From: Carboxylicivirga litoralis | Lineage (GTDB): Bacteria; Bacteroidota; Bacteroidia; Bacteroidales; Marinilabiliaceae | DNA length: 64,000 nt | Direction of reading: 5' to 3' | Assembly: GCF_025499605.1 (NCBI RefSeq) | Contig: NZ_JAFMVC010000008.1 | Span: 120,954 to 184,953, forward strand | Shown here: piece by piece, positions 46,434-55,977 of the stretch | Numbering within the stretch: position 1 is the stretch's first letter | Layout of the letters: each line of letters begins with the position of its first letter | Program-made: the position numbers and the translations under genes | The notes under the pieces: generated by a model | The model's database searches: none | Told to the model about the DNA's origin: nothing | The model's input: the letters and a program-made list of their open reading frames with translations, nothing else

Positions 46434-46574
46434 AGATGCAAAAATAATAATTCCTGTAAATGTTGGGCAGAACAAGCAGCATTTAATAAATCGCCGCCAA
46501 GACACGATGAGCACTATGAAAAACTCCGTGTTCCTGGTGTTTTTGTGGTAATGAAATAGCGTGGTTTAGAAACG

Positions 46575-47888
46575 TTAAGCTGGATTTAGCTCACCTGACT
46601 TAATTGAGGAAGTAGTATTATCAAGTTGATTTCTTATCTGTTTAACCATTCGCTTAAACTCTTTTTTGTCGGTGGCTCGAATTTGACCATCAGGATTCGA
46701 TAAAATAGATTCTAATAGATTTTGTTTTTCTTCAGATAGGAACGAAGAGACTGTTGACGCATGATTGGCACGGCGCACCCTGTCATACCACTGGTATAGA
46801 TGGTTGATGATGGCTTTGTTTTCTCTTTTGTTAATGGCGGATAGTAACTGTTTAAAATAGAAGGCTTCACTTTGCAAGTAGTGTTGTCGTTGTTTAATAA
46901 TACGTTTGATAAGCCTAATCAGATGCCGAAGCACATAGATGCTAAAAAGTGATGCAAGAATAAAAGCAAGCGTTTTTTTCCAAGGCAACTCTTTCTTTTC
47001 AGCTTTAACAGCAAGGGGGGGATTTAGTGCCTGCAACGAATCTTTAAGACTTTGCATCATGGCTAAATCCGGATTTGGCGCTATCGTAATAGTGTGTGCT
47101 TTCAGACTACGTTTGTAAATGCGCTTAGTTCTGGGGTTGTACCAACTAATTTGTTCTTCGGGTATAGTAATGGTTCCTTCTTTTTCAAACAGGTAGGCAT
47201 ATTTCTCAATGCGTAAACCACTTGCTTCGGTATCGTTTCGTCGGTCTTTCAGTTCAACTTTTCGTGGGTAAAGACTTGTGTTATTGGGTTGAGTAGGCTC
47301 AAAGGGCGAAATTAATGATGGTAAAGTGCCGCTGGCATATATGTCAATTGTTCGCTCAATGACATCACCCACTTTCAATTGATTCAATGGTTTGTTCCAT
47401 TTTTCCTCAAGATAAACATCATTAGCCACCATCGTAAGCGATTCATCGTTGGATGAAGGAATAGCATTGACTTTAATGGTCTGCGGACGAGTTCGTATGG
47501 ACACCGGTACACCTTTGTAATCTCCTTCGGGCGGAGTAGTGGCTGTTATTTCAAGTGGTGGAATAAGAATATCGCCGGTTTCGTATGGAAATACCAGGTA
47601 GAAAAAGGTCAAAGTTGCATAGCCTTTGTTATTAATGTAGGTCATGCTGCTTAATGTTCGCGTAAATGGGATGATAAAAGCATTATCAATTTGTAGGTTC
47701 GAAAATTGCAATGGTGCTGTGTACCATGTGGATGTATAAACCGAGATGGTGACCTTATAGGCTTGTTTGACAACTCCTTGTCGCGGATTCACTTTCACGC
47801 GTGCAAAGGTATCGTGCTGTGCGAAGGTTTGTGCACAGCCCAGTAGCATAATGATTATACAACAATATTTAATCGCAGCTCTCACCAT
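46575..47888 (-). CDS. batD: BatD-like protein (Bat operon)
   Basis: 437 aa. Signal peptide (MVRAAIKYCCIIIMLLGCAQTFAQ), large periplasmic beta-rich part (about 25-300) made of immunoglobulin-like segments, one membrane span (about 308-326, TLAFILASLFSIYVL) and a cytoplasmic tail of about 100 residues with helical, basic sequence. Matches BatD of the Bacteroidota aerotolerance operon in position and layout. It starts within the last 7 nt of batBC. It is the last gene of the operon; batE was not found downstream. Confidence 0.8.
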   Translation of the reverse strand: MVRAAIKYCCIIIMLLGCAQTFAQHDTFARVKVNPRQGVVKQAYKVTISVYTSTWYTAPLQFSNLQIDNAFIIPFTRTLSSMTYINNKGYATLTFFYLVFPYETGDILIPPLEITATTPPEGDYKGVPVSIRTRPQTIKVNAIPSSNDESLTMVANDVYLEEKWNKPLNQLKVGDVIERTIDIYASGTLPSLISPFEPTQPNNTSLYPRKVELKDRRNDTEASGLRIEKYAYLFEKEGTITIPEEQISWYNPRTKRIYKRSLKAHTITIAPNPDLAMMQSLKDSLQALNPPLAVKAEKKELPWKKTLAFILASLFSIYVLRHLIRLIKRIIKQRQHYLQSEAFYFKQLLSAINKRENKAIINHLYQWYDRVRRANHASTVSSFLSEEKQNLLESILSNPDGQIRATDKKEFKRMVKQIRNQLDNTTSSIKSGELNPA

Positions 47889-49630
47889 TTTTCTTTTGGT
47901 TGCTCAATGTTCTGATAATGCTTTTTGTATTGATAGTTGAATCGTCGTCGCAAAAACTCAGAAGGGTCTTCTGAGATACCTCTCAGCAAAACATTTTGTG
48001 GTGTGTCTCCACTTCCTGATTCGAAATTATCGGGTACTTCTTCCAATTCTTTAGCTTTGCGCATGTCGGTTTCTACCTCGTCAGTCACCCGTTTTCCACC
48101 TTTAGGCAATTCATCCACTTCGGTATCAGAACTTAATTCTTCATCTTTCGATGATGCTTTGCGTTCTTTTAATGGCTCTTCTTTTTCCTTTTTCTTTTCG
48201 GGTAAGGCTATTGGTTGTCCGCTGGCTTTCAGCGAGTCGATAATGCCGATGGTTTTGTGGGTATTATTAATTGCCGTTTCATATTGCTTATTACCTGGTT
48301 CTTTTTGAGCTGCCAGCTCAATCGCTTCCAAGGCTTCATCGTACATTCCCATTTGTGCATAGGATAAGCCCAGGTTGTATAAAGAGTTGGCCGAACTATC
48401 CTGGGCAAAGGCCTGAGCCGCCGCATCGTAATTGCCGGCTTTGAAGTAGGCCACGCCTTGATGGATTGGCGACTGAAAGGTGTTGCCTGCTGTTTCAAAA
48501 TTCTTTTGCTCGTATAGTTGTTGGCCTTGGTAATCTTTGGTGTACCATAAGTCATTCCAATTATCAATCTCAGAGCAAGATGATAGGCCAAACGCCAGCC
48601 AAATGTAGTTGACCATCCAGCCTTTTCGAAACCAGAAAGGAACTAATACAACCAGTATGATTACCAAAAGAAAGCCCATATCTTTCCATTGTTCTTCGCT
48701 GGCGACGTCATCTTCCTGATAATTCAACTTGCTTCTGATTTTTTTTGCCATGAGCTCAACATCCGAATTGTCGAGGGTTAAGGTGTTGATATTTATTTTC
48801 GGATGATTTTGCAGTTCAAACAACACGTCGGCATCCAGTTTTGAAATAATAACATGACCTTGCTCGTCTTTAAGTGGATGCTTCCATTTATTTATTGGAA
48901 TCTGGGCCCCCTGTGCAGTGGCCATGGCTAATATTTCAATTTGATGAGGTGAGTTATCAACAAAACTGGTCAGTGCACTTATGTCTTCTTGTTGAATCAC
49001 ATCACTAACAATTAATAATATGCTTGGCGCTTTAACCTTAGTCAGCGATGAGTCGGCCAGCTGCATTAAATGTTGCAGGTTGGAGCCACGCCTTGGCATT
49101 ATTCCAGGAAAAATAGATTCGAGGTGATGTTTCACCAGCTTGTAGTCAGAGCACATAGGGACAACCGTGTGCGCGGTGCCGGCATAGGCATATAAACTGA
49201 CTTTTGAGCCGGGATTAGCTGCCAGCAGATCATTGATTTTGTATTTGGCTCGCTCCAGTCGATTAGGTTGAATATCTTCAGCTAACATCGATAATGAGGC
49301 GTCTAAAGCAATCATTAATACGGCTTCGCTTTTAGCACCGGGTACTTCCTGCTTACTCCAGGTTGGTCCGGCCAAGGCCAGAATCCCAATACTCATAATA
49401 AGTAAGTAGGAGAGAAGGGGAAAAGTAATAGCCGTACTTTTTTCTTTGGTAATCATAAAAGGTCGCAGTGCCGGAGCAATCACTTTTTGCCATTTGGTAT
49501 TTTCTTTAAATGAAATAATAACGAGTATGGCAACTAATAAAACAGGTGCAAATCCCCACAGCCATAGTGGACGAAACCAATGGAAGTTTTCGGCATCAAA
49601 TCGTGCTATTTCATTAAAATACTCTAACAT
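47882..49630 (-). CDS. BatB-BatC fusion: VWA domain plus TPR domain
   Basis: 582 aa. The BatB part has two N-terminal spans (about 22-40 and 68-88), a VWA domain with MIDAS D110-A-S112-L-S114 and a third span (about 318-336). The BatC-like part follows: a segment starting at M339 (VNYIWLAFGLSSCSE) looks like a buried lipoprotein signal with an LSSC lipobox. TPR repeats (about 375-445) and an acidic/basic low-complexity tail (about 465-540) complete it. In other Bacteroidota batB and batC are separate genes, so this is a fusion that kept a relic of the BatC signal. The ATG overlaps the batA stop by 1 nt. Confidence 0.85.
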   Translation of the reverse strand: MLEYFNEIARFDAENFHWFRPLWLWGFAPVLLVAILVIISFKENTKWQKVIAPALRPFMITKEKSTAITFPLLSYLLIMSIGILALAGPTWSKQEVPGAKSEAVLMIALDASLSMLAEDIQPNRLERAKYKINDLLAANPGSKVSLYAYAGTAHTVVPMCSDYKLVKHHLESIFPGIMPRRGSNLQHLMQLADSSLTKVKAPSILLIVSDVIQQEDISALTSFVDNSPHQIEILAMATAQGAQIPINKWKHPLKDEQGHVIISKLDADVLFELQNHPKININTLTLDNSDVELMAKKIRSKLNYQEDDVASEEQWKDMGFLLVIILVVLVPFWFRKGWMVNYIWLAFGLSSCSEIDNWNDLWYTKDYQGQQLYEQKNFETAGNTFQSPIHQGVAYFKAGNYDAAAQAFAQDSSANSLYNLGLSYAQMGMYDEALEAIELAAQKEPGNKQYETAINNTHKTIGIIDSLKASGQPIALPEKKKEKEEPLKERKASSKDEELSSDTEVDELPKGGKRVTDEVETDMRKAKELEEVPDNFESGSGDTPQNVLLRGISEDPSEFLRRRFNYQYKKHYQNIEQPKEKW

Positions 49631-50601
49631 TAGCCTTTAAATAATTTAATAATACCTCTGAAAAATGATAATGCAAATGCCAAACACATTCCAATGGTGA
49701 GTGGATAGTGATAGAGCAGGGTGACGGGTTTGTTTTCTTCTTCTTCAAATTCAACTGGCTCCAGTTGATTCAGTGTAATGTATGCTTGCTCTAACTGCTC
49801 AGCGTCTTGCGCCAGGAAGTATTGGCCTTCGGCAATATTGGCAATGGAGCGTAAGGTGCTTTCATCCAATCCACTATTGGTGCCTGTGGGTTCGCCAATG
49901 CCAATGGTGTATATTTTAACGCTGTCCTGGTGAGCCATGCGGGCTGCATCAGTCGGAAAAATACCGCGACCATCATCTTGTCCATCGGTGAGCAATAACA
50001 GAACTTTTTGGTCGAGCGAGTCGCCTTCGAATATTTGTAACGAATAGCCAATAGCTTTACCTATACTGGTCATTTGGCCGGCCATGCCCACATCTGTTTC
50101 TTCCAGCATAAACTTAATCACCTCGTGGTCGGTGGTGAGGGGGGCCTGCAGGTAAGCATTAGTGCCAAAGAAGACCAGTGCCAGTCGGTCGCTTTGTCGT
50201 TGTTGAATAAATTCACGCATCACTTGTTTAACGCCTTCCCAGCGTGTCACACGTTTACCATCAATAAACCAATCGGTGTTAGCCATGCTAAACGAAATAT
50301 CAGCTGCAATCACAAAGTTGCGGGCTGTTTTAACCTTCATTTCCGGTTCGCCAACAATTTGGGGAGAAGCTAATGCGGTTAACAAGCTAATCCAGACCAG
50401 TGTAAGCAATATCCATTGCATTACGTTACGTTTTGCTATCCAGGCTTTTGATTTCGCTTTTTTGCCACTGGCTTCAATGGTTTGTTGAAATAAAGGGTAG
50501 CGAAGCGCTTCTTTACGCTGCTTAAAGGCAGGTAACAGCCAATACAGCAAAAATGGCAGGGGGAAGAGTGCAAAGGCCCATATGTATCCAAACTCAAACA
50601 T
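49630..50601 (-). CDS. batA: BatA-like VWA-domain membrane protein
   Basis: 323 aa from ATG at 50601 (MFEFGYIWAFALFPLPFLLY), overlapping the preceding stop by 8 nt; the longer start at 50724 lies deep in the upstream gene and is rejected. Two N-terminal membrane spans (about 6-24 and 55-78), a VWA domain with the MIDAS DISFSMANTDW and IGIGEPTG region, and a C-terminal span (about 295-315). Assembles with BatB and TPR proteins in the membrane. MoxR-type ATPases act on VWA proteins in this class. Confidence 0.88.
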   Translation of the reverse strand: MFEFGYIWAFALFPLPFLLYWLLPAFKQRKEALRYPLFQQTIEASGKKAKSKAWIAKRNVMQWILLTLVWISLLTALASPQIVGEPEMKVKTARNFVIAADISFSMANTDWFIDGKRVTRWEGVKQVMREFIQQRQSDRLALVFFGTNAYLQAPLTTDHEVIKFMLEETDVGMAGQMTSIGKAIGYSLQIFEGDSLDQKVLLLLTDGQDDGRGIFPTDAARMAHQDSVKIYTIGIGEPTGTNSGLDESTLRSIANIAEGQYFLAQDAEQLEQAYITLNQLEPVEFEEEENKPVTLLYHYPLTIGMCLAFALSFFRGIIKLFKG

Positions 50602-51064
50602 GAACTTTGTGTTTAGTGAACCATAAACATGCAAATTCAATAAATTCATTTCTGCTTTTGAGTGAGCTGATAGAAGGATTATATAGCGCTTGATTAAAGG
50701 CTTCAAAATTATAGTCTGCCTCACTATTCATGCTCATCGTAAGAAAATCAAACCATTCAGCACCGTGTAATGAACCAACTCTTAGACGGCCGTATAAGTC
50801 TATAGCTGTTATTTTTATTAGTTTGTTGATTTCGTAAATCACAGATAATCCATCACTATCCTTAAGCATCTCAATTTGTTTGATGGCTTGTCGGCGATAA
50901 GCATTTCGTCTGTACATTCGGATTTGAAGAGAAACAAAGATGAATATCGCTATAAATAAGCCTGCGGCAACAAAATACCAACCCAGCGTATCAAAGCTAT
51001 AATTGATTGCTTCCGGTTCGATGAGTTCACCGATGTTGGAATTTTTTAAGGCGTCATTGGTCAT
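50594..51064 (-). CDS. DUF4381 family membrane protein (Bat operon)
   Basis: 156 aa. One membrane span (about 28-47, LGWYFVAAGLFIAIFIFVSL) followed by a cytoplasmic helical domain with YRRQAIKQIEML, LIKITAIDLYGRLRVGSLHGAEW and FIEFACLWFTKHKV. This is the DUF4381 layout that sits between DUF58 and batA in many Bacteroidota and proteobacterial moxR-bat operons. Function unknown; translationally coupled to batA. Confidence 0.8.
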   Translation of the reverse strand: MTNDALKNSNIGELIEPEAINYSFDTLGWYFVAAGLFIAIFIFVSLQIRMYRRNAYRRQAIKQIEMLKDSDGLSVIYEINKLIKITAIDLYGRLRVGSLHGAEWFDFLTMSMNSEADYNFEAFNQALYNPSISSLKSRNEFIEFACLWFTKHKVHV

Positions 51065-51067
51065 TGG

Positions 51068-52000
51068 TCATTGGTGTTTGAGTTTAGATTTGAATAGGTT
51101 TTTCAGTTGCAGTTCAATGCTTTCTTGTGTATTGAGTTGAATGATTGGAATATTGTATTTCAACATTTCATCCGTAAATTGATTTTGATGAGTTTCAATC
51201 AGTTCTTTAAATCGATGATTTGTTGTTTGTTTTTGCTGCCATAAAAGTTGTAAATCACCGTCAGATAGAATAAGCTTTTCGTCGGGAAGCTGGTGTTCCA
51301 TTGCATCCTGTACCTGACATAAAATAACATCATTATGCTTTGAGAGCTGTATAAGTTGTTGTTTGCTTTTGGGGCTAATGTTATAAAAATCGCTGATTAT
51401 TAAAATTAGATAATCGTGCGAAGTTATGGAGCTGGTTCGTTTCAGTGCATTCTCTAAATGAGGGGTATTTGACGCTACCTTCAATTCATTATTTTGAAAT
51501 GCTTCACTGTTTTTGACGACTTGTTGTAAATATTGCAAAATAGCTTTACGGCTTCGTTGGGGCCGGAAGAACACAGAGCCAGAGTCGGAGAAAACCAAGC
51601 CGCTAAAGCGGTCGCCGTTTTTTAATACTTTAAATGCTGATATGGCTGCTATTTGCGCGGCTATATATGATTTAGTGTAAACTTCCGAACCAAAGAACAT
51701 GCAGTTGGTCAGGTCGGTTATAACCAAGGCCGGCTTTTCTTTTTCTTCAGTAAATACTTTAGTGTGCGTGGTGCGTGTTCGGGCTGTCACTCTCCAATCG
51801 ATGTTGCGAATATCATCGCCGGCCACATATTTGCGAGCCTCTTCAAAGTCGAGTCCACGGCCGCGCAGTTTTGAGGCATGCTTGCCCGCCAAAACACTGT
51901 GCACTGGTTGCTTTGGAAGTAACGAAAAGCCTGTTGATGCAACCAGATATTCGAGTTTTAACAGATCATTCAGGCTTGGTATGATGTTTTGAGTATCCAT
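51068..52000 (-). CDS. DUF58 protein (Bat operon)
   Basis: 310 aa, cytoplasmic DUF58 with VWA-like fold. Family hallmark GRGLDFEEARKYVAGDDIRNIDWRV-type block is present around residues 46-70 (G-D-D-I-R-N-I-D-W), followed by PALVITDLTNCMFFG, a degenerate MIDAS. It usually accompanies MoxR and is thought to be its partner or client. The ATG overlaps the moxR stop by 1 nt. Confidence 0.9.
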   Translation of the reverse strand: MDTQNIIPSLNDLLKLEYLVASTGFSLLPKQPVHSVLAGKHASKLRGRGLDFEEARKYVAGDDIRNIDWRVTARTRTTHTKVFTEEKEKPALVITDLTNCMFFGSEVYTKSYIAAQIAAISAFKVLKNGDRFSGLVFSDSGSVFFRPQRSRKAILQYLQQVVKNSEAFQNNELKVASNTPHLENALKRTSSITSHDYLILIISDFYNISPKSKQQLIQLSKHNDVILCQVQDAMEHQLPDEKLILSDGDLQLLWQQKQTTNHRFKELIETHQNQFTDEMLKYNIPIIQLNTQESIELQLKNLFKSKLKHQ

Positions 52001-52962
52001 TAAACCACTGCTACATTCTTAAGAACTTCATCAATCACCCGATCGCTGTTAATACCTTCGGCTTGCGCTTCGTAGCTTAGTATCAGCCGGTGACGCAGCA
52101 CGTCATGAATAATCTCTCGTACATCGTCTGGTTGCACATAATCCCTGTTATTCAGCCAGGCAATCACTCGTGAGCAGATATCTAAAGCAATGGTTCCGCG
52201 TGGGCTGGCTCCAAAATCTATCCAACGGGCCATTTCTTCGTTATACTTATCTGGGTAACGCGTGGCATTAATTAAATCTACAATGTAATTTTCGATGGCT
52301 TCAGAAACCTGAATATCTTGTATCTCTTTTCGTGCCTCAAAAACGATGTCCTGGCTTAAAGATTCATGGCCATTAACCGAATTGCCTTTCGTTTCTTTTC
52401 GAATCAATTGTAGAATTTTTGCCTCTGCCTCCTTATCCGGATAATCAATGAGCACCTTCATAATAAAGCGATCCATCTGTGCTTCAGGTAAGGGATAGGT
52501 TCCTTCCTGTTCAACAGGGTTTTGTGTTGCCAATACCATAAATAGAGGATCCATTTGATGGGTTTTACCTGCAACCGAAACTTGTCGCTCTTCCATGGCT
52601 TCAAGCAGGGCGGCTTGCACTTTGGCAGGAGCACGGTTTATTTCATCAGCCAGAATAAGGTTGCTGAAAATTGGGCCTTGCTGGAAGATGAATTTTTCTT
52701 TCAGTTCGGGTTGATAAACTTCAGAACCAGTAATGTCAGATGGTAATAGATCGGGAGTGAATTGTATTCTGCTTAATTCGGCATTTAATTCTTGTGCAAG
52801 TGATTTAACGGCTCGTGTTTTTGCTAATCCGGGTAATCCTTCTAAAAGTAAATTGCCATTCGCCAGCAGAGCAATCAGTATTCTTTCAACCAGCTTTTCC
52901 TGTCCTATTATCGATTTATTAATTCGCTCTTTTAATTCATTAATAGCGTGCTGAGTCTCCAT
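52000..52962 (-). CDS. MoxR-family AAA+ ATPase
   Basis: 320 aa AAA+ chaperone-like ATPase. Walker A G42-L-P-G-L-A-K-T49, Walker B LILADE with D106-E107, sensor 1 near VLATQNP and the arginine finger block PEAQMDRF. MoxR proteins help assemble or activate VWA-domain complexes; here the whole set of DUF58, DUF4381, BatA, BatBC and BatD follows in one operon with 1-8-nt overlaps. First gene of that operon. Confidence 0.93.
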   Translation of the reverse strand: METQHAINELKERINKSIIGQEKLVERILIALLANGNLLLEGLPGLAKTRAVKSLAQELNAELSRIQFTPDLLPSDITGSEVYQPELKEKFIFQQGPIFSNLILADEINRAPAKVQAALLEAMEERQVSVAGKTHQMDPLFMVLATQNPVEQEGTYPLPEAQMDRFIMKVLIDYPDKEAEAKILQLIRKETKGNSVNGHESLSQDIVFEARKEIQDIQVSEAIENYIVDLINATRYPDKYNEEMARWIDFGASPRGTIALDICSRVIAWLNNRDYVQPDDVREIIHDVLRHRLILSYEAQAEGINSDRVIDEVLKNVAVV

Positions 52963-53000
52963 TTAAAAAGTGTTTAGGGTTTAACTGATTGTTGATAAAA

Positions 53001-53028
53001 GAATTGGCTATCCTAAGATAGCCAATTC
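53001..53028 (-). terminator. Rho-independent terminator after the sulfatase locus
   Basis: Perfect 12-bp stem gaattggctatc (53001-53012) / gatagccaattc (53017-53028) with a 4-base loop; on the minus strand the stem is followed by cttttatc. It separates the sulfatase from moxR. Confidence 0.85.
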
Positions 53029-53051
53029 AATTGTATTAACAAATCGTAATA

Positions 53052-54566
53052 TTATTGTGCATTGGGGTGTGCTGTCATTGACTGTACAACCTTATCAACA
53101 CCTAATGAAGAACCTCTCACTGGTGGAAAATCTTTAAATGTGGCAAGGAATTGTCCAACAACATCTTGTGCCGGCACAAATAGCCACATATTATAAGCAA
53201 ACCAACGGATGTATAAGGCCGATTTCCATGATACCTCATAAGGGTCGGCACGTAAGTTAATAGCAATAGGCCATGATGGTGTTTTTCTATAGGCTTCATT
53301 AATCGATCCTTCCATCAGAGTGAAATGTAGTTTCCAGTCGTTGTAGCGGACCGCATTTAAATTACCACCGGCATCAAAATAAAATATTTCTTTACGCGGG
53401 CACTGTTCTTCTTTGCTTTTCCAGAAGTCAAGCATATTGTATCCGTCAAGGTGAATTTTAAATGTTTTATCACCAGCTTTATAGCCTTTTAATAACTTCC
53501 CTTTTGCATCTTTTACGCCCGCCGCTGCTAACATAGTAGGTAGCATATCTTCGTGCGAATGAATATCATTATTGATGGTTCCGGGCTCTATTACACCTTT
53601 CCATTTAATCATACAAGGCACTCTGAATCCGCCTTCCCAGGTCGTTCCTTTTTCTCCGGCAAATGGTGTTGTTCCTCCATCGGGCCATGTGAATTTTTCA
53701 GCACCATTGTCAGTCGAGTACATAATCATGGTATCATCGTAGATACCAAGTTCTTCCAGTTTGGCTAATACACGGCCAATTTGATTGTCATGTTCCACCA
53801 TACCATCCGGATAAAGACCAATACCTGTTACGCCAACACTTTCTTCTTTAAGGTGTGTCCAAACGTGCATACGTGTGGCACTCAACCAAACAAAGAATGG
53901 TTTACCTTCTTTATGGGCTTTTTCTATAAAAGCAATAGCAGCATCTGTAAATTCATCATCAGCCGTTTCCATGCGTTTACGTGTCATAGGTCCTGTATCT
54001 TCAACTTTGCCATCGGCATAGGAGTGTAATACACCTCTAGGTCCATATTTTTTATGAAATTCCGGATCTTTAGGATAATAATAAGTTTCCGGCTCCTCTT
54101 CTGCGTTTAAGTGATACAGGTTACCAAAGAATTCGTCAAATCCATGATTAGTTGGTAGATGTTCATCGCGGTCGCCAAGGTGATTTTTACCAAACTGTCC
54201 GGAGGTATAACCTAGTGGGCGCAGCAATTCTGCGATAGTGGCCTGGCTATCCTGAATCCCTTGTTTAGATCCTGGCATTCCAATGGTTAGCAAGCCTGTT
54301 CTGAATGGATGCTGTCCTAAAATAAATGCAGCACGTCCTGCCGTACATGATTGCTGAGCATATCAGTCGGTAAACATGGCTCCTTCTTCGGCCAGTCGGT
54401 CAATGTTAGGCGTTTTATAACCCATCATACCGTGGTTATACTTACTAATATTGGCCCAGCCAATATCATCACCCCAAATGACGAGGAAATTTGGCTTTTT
54501 GTTTTTTTGCGCATGTGTAAAAGTTGCCATTAACATAATAGCAACAAGAATTAGGAAATTTTTCAT
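53052..54566 (-). pseudogene. Arylsulfatase with an in-frame TGA just before the active-site motif
   Basis: One continuous frame of 505 codons broken by a single TGA at 54363-54365 (codon 68). Before it: signal peptide MKNFLILVAIMLMATFTHAQ and the metal-binding start NFLVIWGDDIGWAN. After it: YAQQSCTAGRAAF with C74, the formylglycine cysteine in a C-T-A-G-R sulfatase signature, and metal block TDNGAEKFTWPDGG. Homologues often read FTDWYAQQSCTAGR, so the codon was most likely TGG changed to TGA. No frameshift and no second defect is seen, so it is a very recent loss, a sequencing error or, less likely, readthrough. The fragment starting inside (TTG at 54293) lacks the signal peptide and cysteine. 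Substrate unknown. Confidence 0.85.
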
Positions 54567-54818
54567 TCGTTTAAAAGTTATATGAATACTATGTTAATTA
54601 GTATAATCATTTAACGAAAATGATTAGGGATTGTTTATATAAGAGTATTCAATTTCTGAATTATATAATTCAAAATCAACCATTAATCTATTCCGGCACT
54701 TTTTATTTGTTGTAATGTGGATATTGGAAATAATAAAATAGTAAAGTGAACTACTTTGCGTATATTTATTCCAATGAAGCATTTAATGTTTTTATTTGAT
54801 TGATAAAAAACCTTGTCC

Positions 54819-55937
54819 ATGAGAAAAATTTTAACATTAATAGTAGTGTTGCTTTTAACTAAGGGGGTAGGTGCTCAGGTGTTTAGTAATAAGGTAGTTG
54901 GTGAGAAACATTCCGAGGAAAGAGATAGTTTGGTTGTTGCTGAATATCCTTATATGTTGCCAATTCTAGGCAAGAAAGTGACACAAATGGGCTTTGATTT
55001 GCCCTATTCGGCCGGTTTAAGCATGCAATATGTTTGGCAGGAATCAGATATAGTGATTAATAACCTAAGTATTGGATTTAACAATTCCCAAATGTTTGCA
55101 TTGGATGAAATAGTTCGGTTTAACAATGCAACGGCGACCACTTCGGGAGTTAACTTCAGGCCTGATGTATGGGTGTTTCCATTCTTAAACGTGTACGGTA
55201 TTTTTGCTCGTTCGCAGAATACAACAGCCGTAGATTTTGGATTGTATGCTCCAGGAAATTTCTCCATAAATGAAGGCACATTGGAATGGGAGTGGACTTC
55301 TGTAATGGAAGCCAAAACGAAGGCTAATTTTGAAGCTACCAGTTTTGGTATTGGAATGACTCCCACCATTGGAGTGGCCGGAGGTTTTTTGGCTTTGGAT
55401 ATGAATTTTACCTGGACCGATATCCCGGAACTTGAGCGTCCAACTCATATTTTTATTTTTGGACCGCGCCTTGGAAAAACATTTCAGTTTAAGAAACCGG
55501 AAAGTAACATAGCCATTTGGGTTGGTGGTTTTAGGGTTAGAATGAAATCGGAAACCAGTGGTTCGTTGGCCACAACCGATCTCATGCCAGATTATTATGA
55601 AAAAGTAGACAATGGTATTGAAAAGGTTGATCAGGCTTATCAGGCAGTGGAGGATACTTGGAACTCATTACCTTTATCAGAAAGATTAAAGCCTCAAAAC
55701 ATTCTTAAATACGAAGCGGCCAAAAAGTCTCTTGACCTAGCAGGAGGAGTGCTGGATGCAGCCTCTCGTGCCGAATCAGTGCAGTATGATTTGGACAAAC
55801 GACCTAAGATGATGTGGAATTTTATTATTGGTTCGCAATACCAGTATAATAAGCATTTAATGTTCAGAGGAGAACTTGGTTTTTTAGCAGCTCGAACGCA
55901 AGTAATTGCAGGAATACAATACCGCTTTGGATTATAA
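54819..55937 (+). CDS. Hypothetical outer-membrane barrel-like protein
   Basis: 372 aa from ATG at 54819; a TTG two codons earlier is not preferred. Signal peptide (MRKILTLIVVLLLTKGVGAQ). The rest alternates aromatic and small residues in strand-like segments (GFNNSQMF, NVYGIFARSQ, VDFGLYAPGNF, HIFIFGPRLGKTF) and ends VIAGIQYRFGL, a typical terminal barrel strand with aromatic Phe. A helical insert (about 255-325) contains YEKVDNGIEKVDQAYQAV. Function not recognised. The next gene is 40 bp downstream on the same strand. Confidence 0.6.
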   Translation: MRKILTLIVVLLLTKGVGAQVFSNKVVGEKHSEERDSLVVAEYPYMLPILGKKVTQMGFDLPYSAGLSMQYVWQESDIVINNLSIGFNNSQMFALDEIVRFNNATATTSGVNFRPDVWVFPFLNVYGIFARSQNTTAVDFGLYAPGNFSINEGTLEWEWTSVMEAKTKANFEATSFGIGMTPTIGVAGGFLALDMNFTWTDIPELERPTHIFIFGPRLGKTFQFKKPESNIAIWVGGFRVRMKSETSGSLATTDLMPDYYEKVDNGIEKVDQAYQAVEDTWNSLPLSERLKPQNILKYEAAKKSLDLAGGVLDAASRAESVQYDLDKRPKMMWNFIIGSQYQYNKHLMFRGELGFLAARTQVIAGIQYRFGL

Positions 55938-55977
55938 AATTAACTACCATATTCATACAGACATCAATCATTTAGTA

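Noticed and set aside
54363..54365. Selenocysteine at the sulfatase TGA
   Set aside because: The position is normally Trp, not the catalytic Cys, and I saw no clear bacterial SECIS hairpin directly downstream, so Sec insertion has no rationale.
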